Part shown: piece after piece, positions 4,640 through 5,931 of the stretch | Numbering within the stretch: position 1 is the first letter of the stretch | How the letters are laid out: each line of letters begins with the position of its first letter | Assembly (NCBI GenBank): GCA_000437675.1 | Contig: FR901810.1 | Coordinates: forward strand, 32,901-38,831 | Origin: Prevotella sp. CAG:891 | Lineage (GTDB): Bacteria; Bacteroidota; Bacteroidia; Bacteroidales; Bacteroidaceae | DNA length: 5,931 bases | Reading direction: 5' to 3' | The notes under the pieces: model-generated | Told to the model about the DNA's origin: nothing | Database searches by the model: none | The model's input: the letters and a program-made list of their open reading frames with translations, nothing else | Position numbers and translations under genes: made by a program

Positions 4640-5816
4640 TCCCATTCACATACAGCCGGCCGACCGCTTGTCCAACGTGAGCGAATACTACTTTTCGCGC
4701 AAGGGCAAAGAGGTGGCTGCGCTCAATGCACAAGGCTGCAACATTATTTCACTGGCCATTGGCAGTCCCGACCTGCCTCCCTCGGCCGAAACCATCGAAA
4801 CGCTGTGTCGCGAGGCGCAGAAACCCTCGGCACACGGGTATCAGCCCACGGCGGGCATACCCGAACTGCGAAAGGCCATGGCGGCATTTTACCAACGATG
4901 GTTTGGCGTAACGCTCAATCCGCAAACCGAAATTCAGCCGCTCATCGGTTCGAAGGAAGGCATTTTACACACCACGCTGGCCTTTGTCAATCCGGGCGAT
5001 CAAGTGCTGGTACCCAATCCGGGCTATCCCACTTACACTTCGCTTTCAAAACTCCTGGGTTGCGAGGTCGTCAACTACAATTTGCGCGCCGAAAACCATT
5101 GGCAACCCGATTTTGAGGAATTGGAAAACATGGACCTGAGCCGTGTGAAGCTGATGTGGGTAAACTATCCCAACATGCCTACCGGTGCCCCGGCATTGAT
5201 GGAAACTTACGAAAAACTGGTAGATTTGGCTCGCCGTCACCATTTCATTGTGGTAAACGACAATCCGTACAGTTTCATTCTGAACAAAGCGCGACTGAGC
5301 ATACTGCAAATTCCCGGTGCTATGGATTGCTGCATAGAGTTCAACTCCATGAGCAAAAGCCACAATATGCCGGGCTGGCGTGTAGGCATGCTCGCCGCCA
5401 ACGCCCAATTCATCAGCTGGATTCTGCGAGTGAAAAGCAACATTGACTCGGGTACCTTCCGCCCCTTGCAGCTGGCTGCCGCACAAGCATACGACAACTC
5501 CGATGCCTGGCACGAAGCGGCCAATATCGAAGTGTATGCCCGCCGCCGTCAGTTAGCCGGCAAAATCATGCACGCCTTGGGCTGTACGTTCGACGAAGGC
5601 CAGGTTGGCATGTTCTTGTGGGGACGCATTCCCGAAAGTTGCCACGATGCCGAGGACATTACCGAAAAGGCATTGCACGAGGCACACGTGTTTCTGACAC
5701 CGGGCTTCATTTTCGGTTCGAACGGCCAACGCTATGTGCGCATTTCGCTCTGTGCCGACGAAGCCAAACTGACCGAAGCCTTACAGCGCATTCAAAGCGT
5801 GTTCTGCCCGGCTTGA
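4626..5816 (+). CDS. PLP-dependent class I/II aminotransferase, probably aromatic
   Basis: A 396-aa fold-type I aminotransferase, full length for the family. Visible active-site features are GSKEG (108-112), NPGYPTY (131-137), the NPNNPTG-like NYPNMPTG (180-187), NDNPY (211-215, Asp212 and Tyr215 contacting the cofactor), the Schiff-base Lys244 in SMSKSHNMPGWRVG, and Arg372 in YVRISLC, which would bind the substrate carboxylate. The overall type resembles LL-diaminopimelate/aspartate aminotransferase-like enzymes, so automated annotation may suggest lysine synthesis. Placement between prephenate dehydratase and a DAHP synthase/chorismate mutase argues for transamination of phenylpyruvate and 4-hydroxyphenylpyruvate, or of prephenate; this is inference from context. 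The ATG lies inside the end of pheA (14-bp overlap), so the two are cotranscribed. Only 45 bases separate its stop from the next start, with no terminator between. Confidence 0.93.
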   Translation: MQENNPIHIQPADRLSNVSEYYFSRKGKEVAALNAQGCNIISLAIGSPDLPPSAETIETLCREAQKPSAHGYQPTAGIPELRKAMAAFYQRWFGVTLNPQTEIQPLIGSKEGILHTTLAFVNPGDQVLVPNPGYPTYTSLSKLLGCEVVNYNLRAENHWQPDFEELENMDLSRVKLMWVNYPNMPTGAPALMETYEKLVDLARRHHFIVVNDNPYSFILNKARLSILQIPGAMDCCIEFNSMSKSHNMPGWRVGMLAANAQFISWILRVKSNIDSGTFRPLQLAAAQAYDNSDAWHEAANIEVYARRRQLAGKIMHALGCTFDEGQVGMFLWGRIPESCHDAEDITEKALHEAHVFLTPGFIFGSNGQRYVRISLCADEAKLTEALQRIQSVFCPA

Positions 5817-5861
5817 TTTTCTTTATTTTTTTAAAACCTCTATCCTTTTATATTCTCCGAT

Positions 5862-5931
5862 ATGGAACTCAATCTTACTCCGCTCAACCTCACTGGAAAC
5901 CCCGAGGACGAAAAACGTCCTGTCATCATAG
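5862..5931 (+). CDS. Start of probable DAHP synthase/chorismate mutase
   Basis: The first 23 codons of a gene cut by the window edge: MELNLTPLNLTGNPEDEKRP followed by VII. The short N-terminus leading to KRPVII resembles the start of Bacteroidetes bifunctional 3-deoxy-7-phosphoheptulonate synthase/chorismate mutase proteins, in which KRPLxIAGPCSAE follows. It would join phosphoenolpyruvate and erythrose 4-phosphate at entry to the shikimate pathway and make prephenate from chorismate, the substrate of the PheA encoded two genes upstream. The call depends on few residues plus operon context. The upstream spacer (5817-5861) is T/A-rich, with no hairpin. Confidence 0.7.
   Translation, partial: MELNLTPLNLTGNPEDEKRPVII

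Noticed and set aside
5817..5861. Terminator after the aminotransferase gene
   Set aside because: T-rich, but there is no stem before the T-run, and the next operon gene starts only 45 bases on.

Overview
This 5.9-kb window looks like a chromosomal piece of a Bacteroidales bacterium (Bacteroides/Prevotella-like). The grounds are two promoter -7 boxes matching the Bacteroidetes pattern TAnnTTTG, start codons with A-rich leaders and no clear Shine-Dalgarno, a PadR regulator followed by a large PspC-domain membrane protein, and the gene order prephenate dehydratase / aminotransferase / a protein whose N-terminus resembles the Bacteroidetes DAHP synthase-chorismate mutase. Genus assignment is inference; I see no phage, IS or plasmid genes.

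Layout. Positions 1-794 (+) hold the C-terminal part of a sodium:solute symporter. Its 3' end overlaps, tail to tail by 75 bp, a 611-aa PspC-domain membrane protein on the minus strand (720-2555). Upstream of that gene, also on the minus strand, is a PadR-family regulator (2809-3270). The 253-bp spacer between them carries an imperfect 129-bp direct repeat: the 3' end of padR and its downstream sequence occur twice, 163 bp apart, leaving an orphan copy of the regulator's repetitive tail. The padR promoter, a possible operator and a leader stem-loop lie at 3303-3401. I see nothing convincing in 3402-3532.

From 3533 the plus strand carries an aromatic amino acid operon: a promoter (3533-3564), a leader, then pheA (3809-4639), an aminotransferase (4626-5816, overlapping pheA by 14 bp), and the start of a probable DAHP synthase/chorismate mutase (5862 to the window end). 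Its products would cover entry to the shikimate pathway, chorismate to prephenate, prephenate to phenylpyruvate, and transamination.

The most notable feature is the pheA leader. A 27-codon ORF at 3628-3711, absent from ordinary gene calls because of its size, has nine aromatic codons in a run of ten (six Phe, three Tyr). Directly downstream are two mutually exclusive RNA structures: an 11-bp perfect antiterminator pairing (3682-3692 with 3741-3751) and an intrinsic terminator (3740-3764 plus seven Ts) that shares the 3741-3751 strand. This has the full architecture of a translation-coupled transcription attenuator responding to charged tRNA-Phe and perhaps tRNA-Tyr. The downstream PheA has QSLP in place of the usual ESRP motif of the Phe-binding ACT domain, so control at the RNA level may matter more here.
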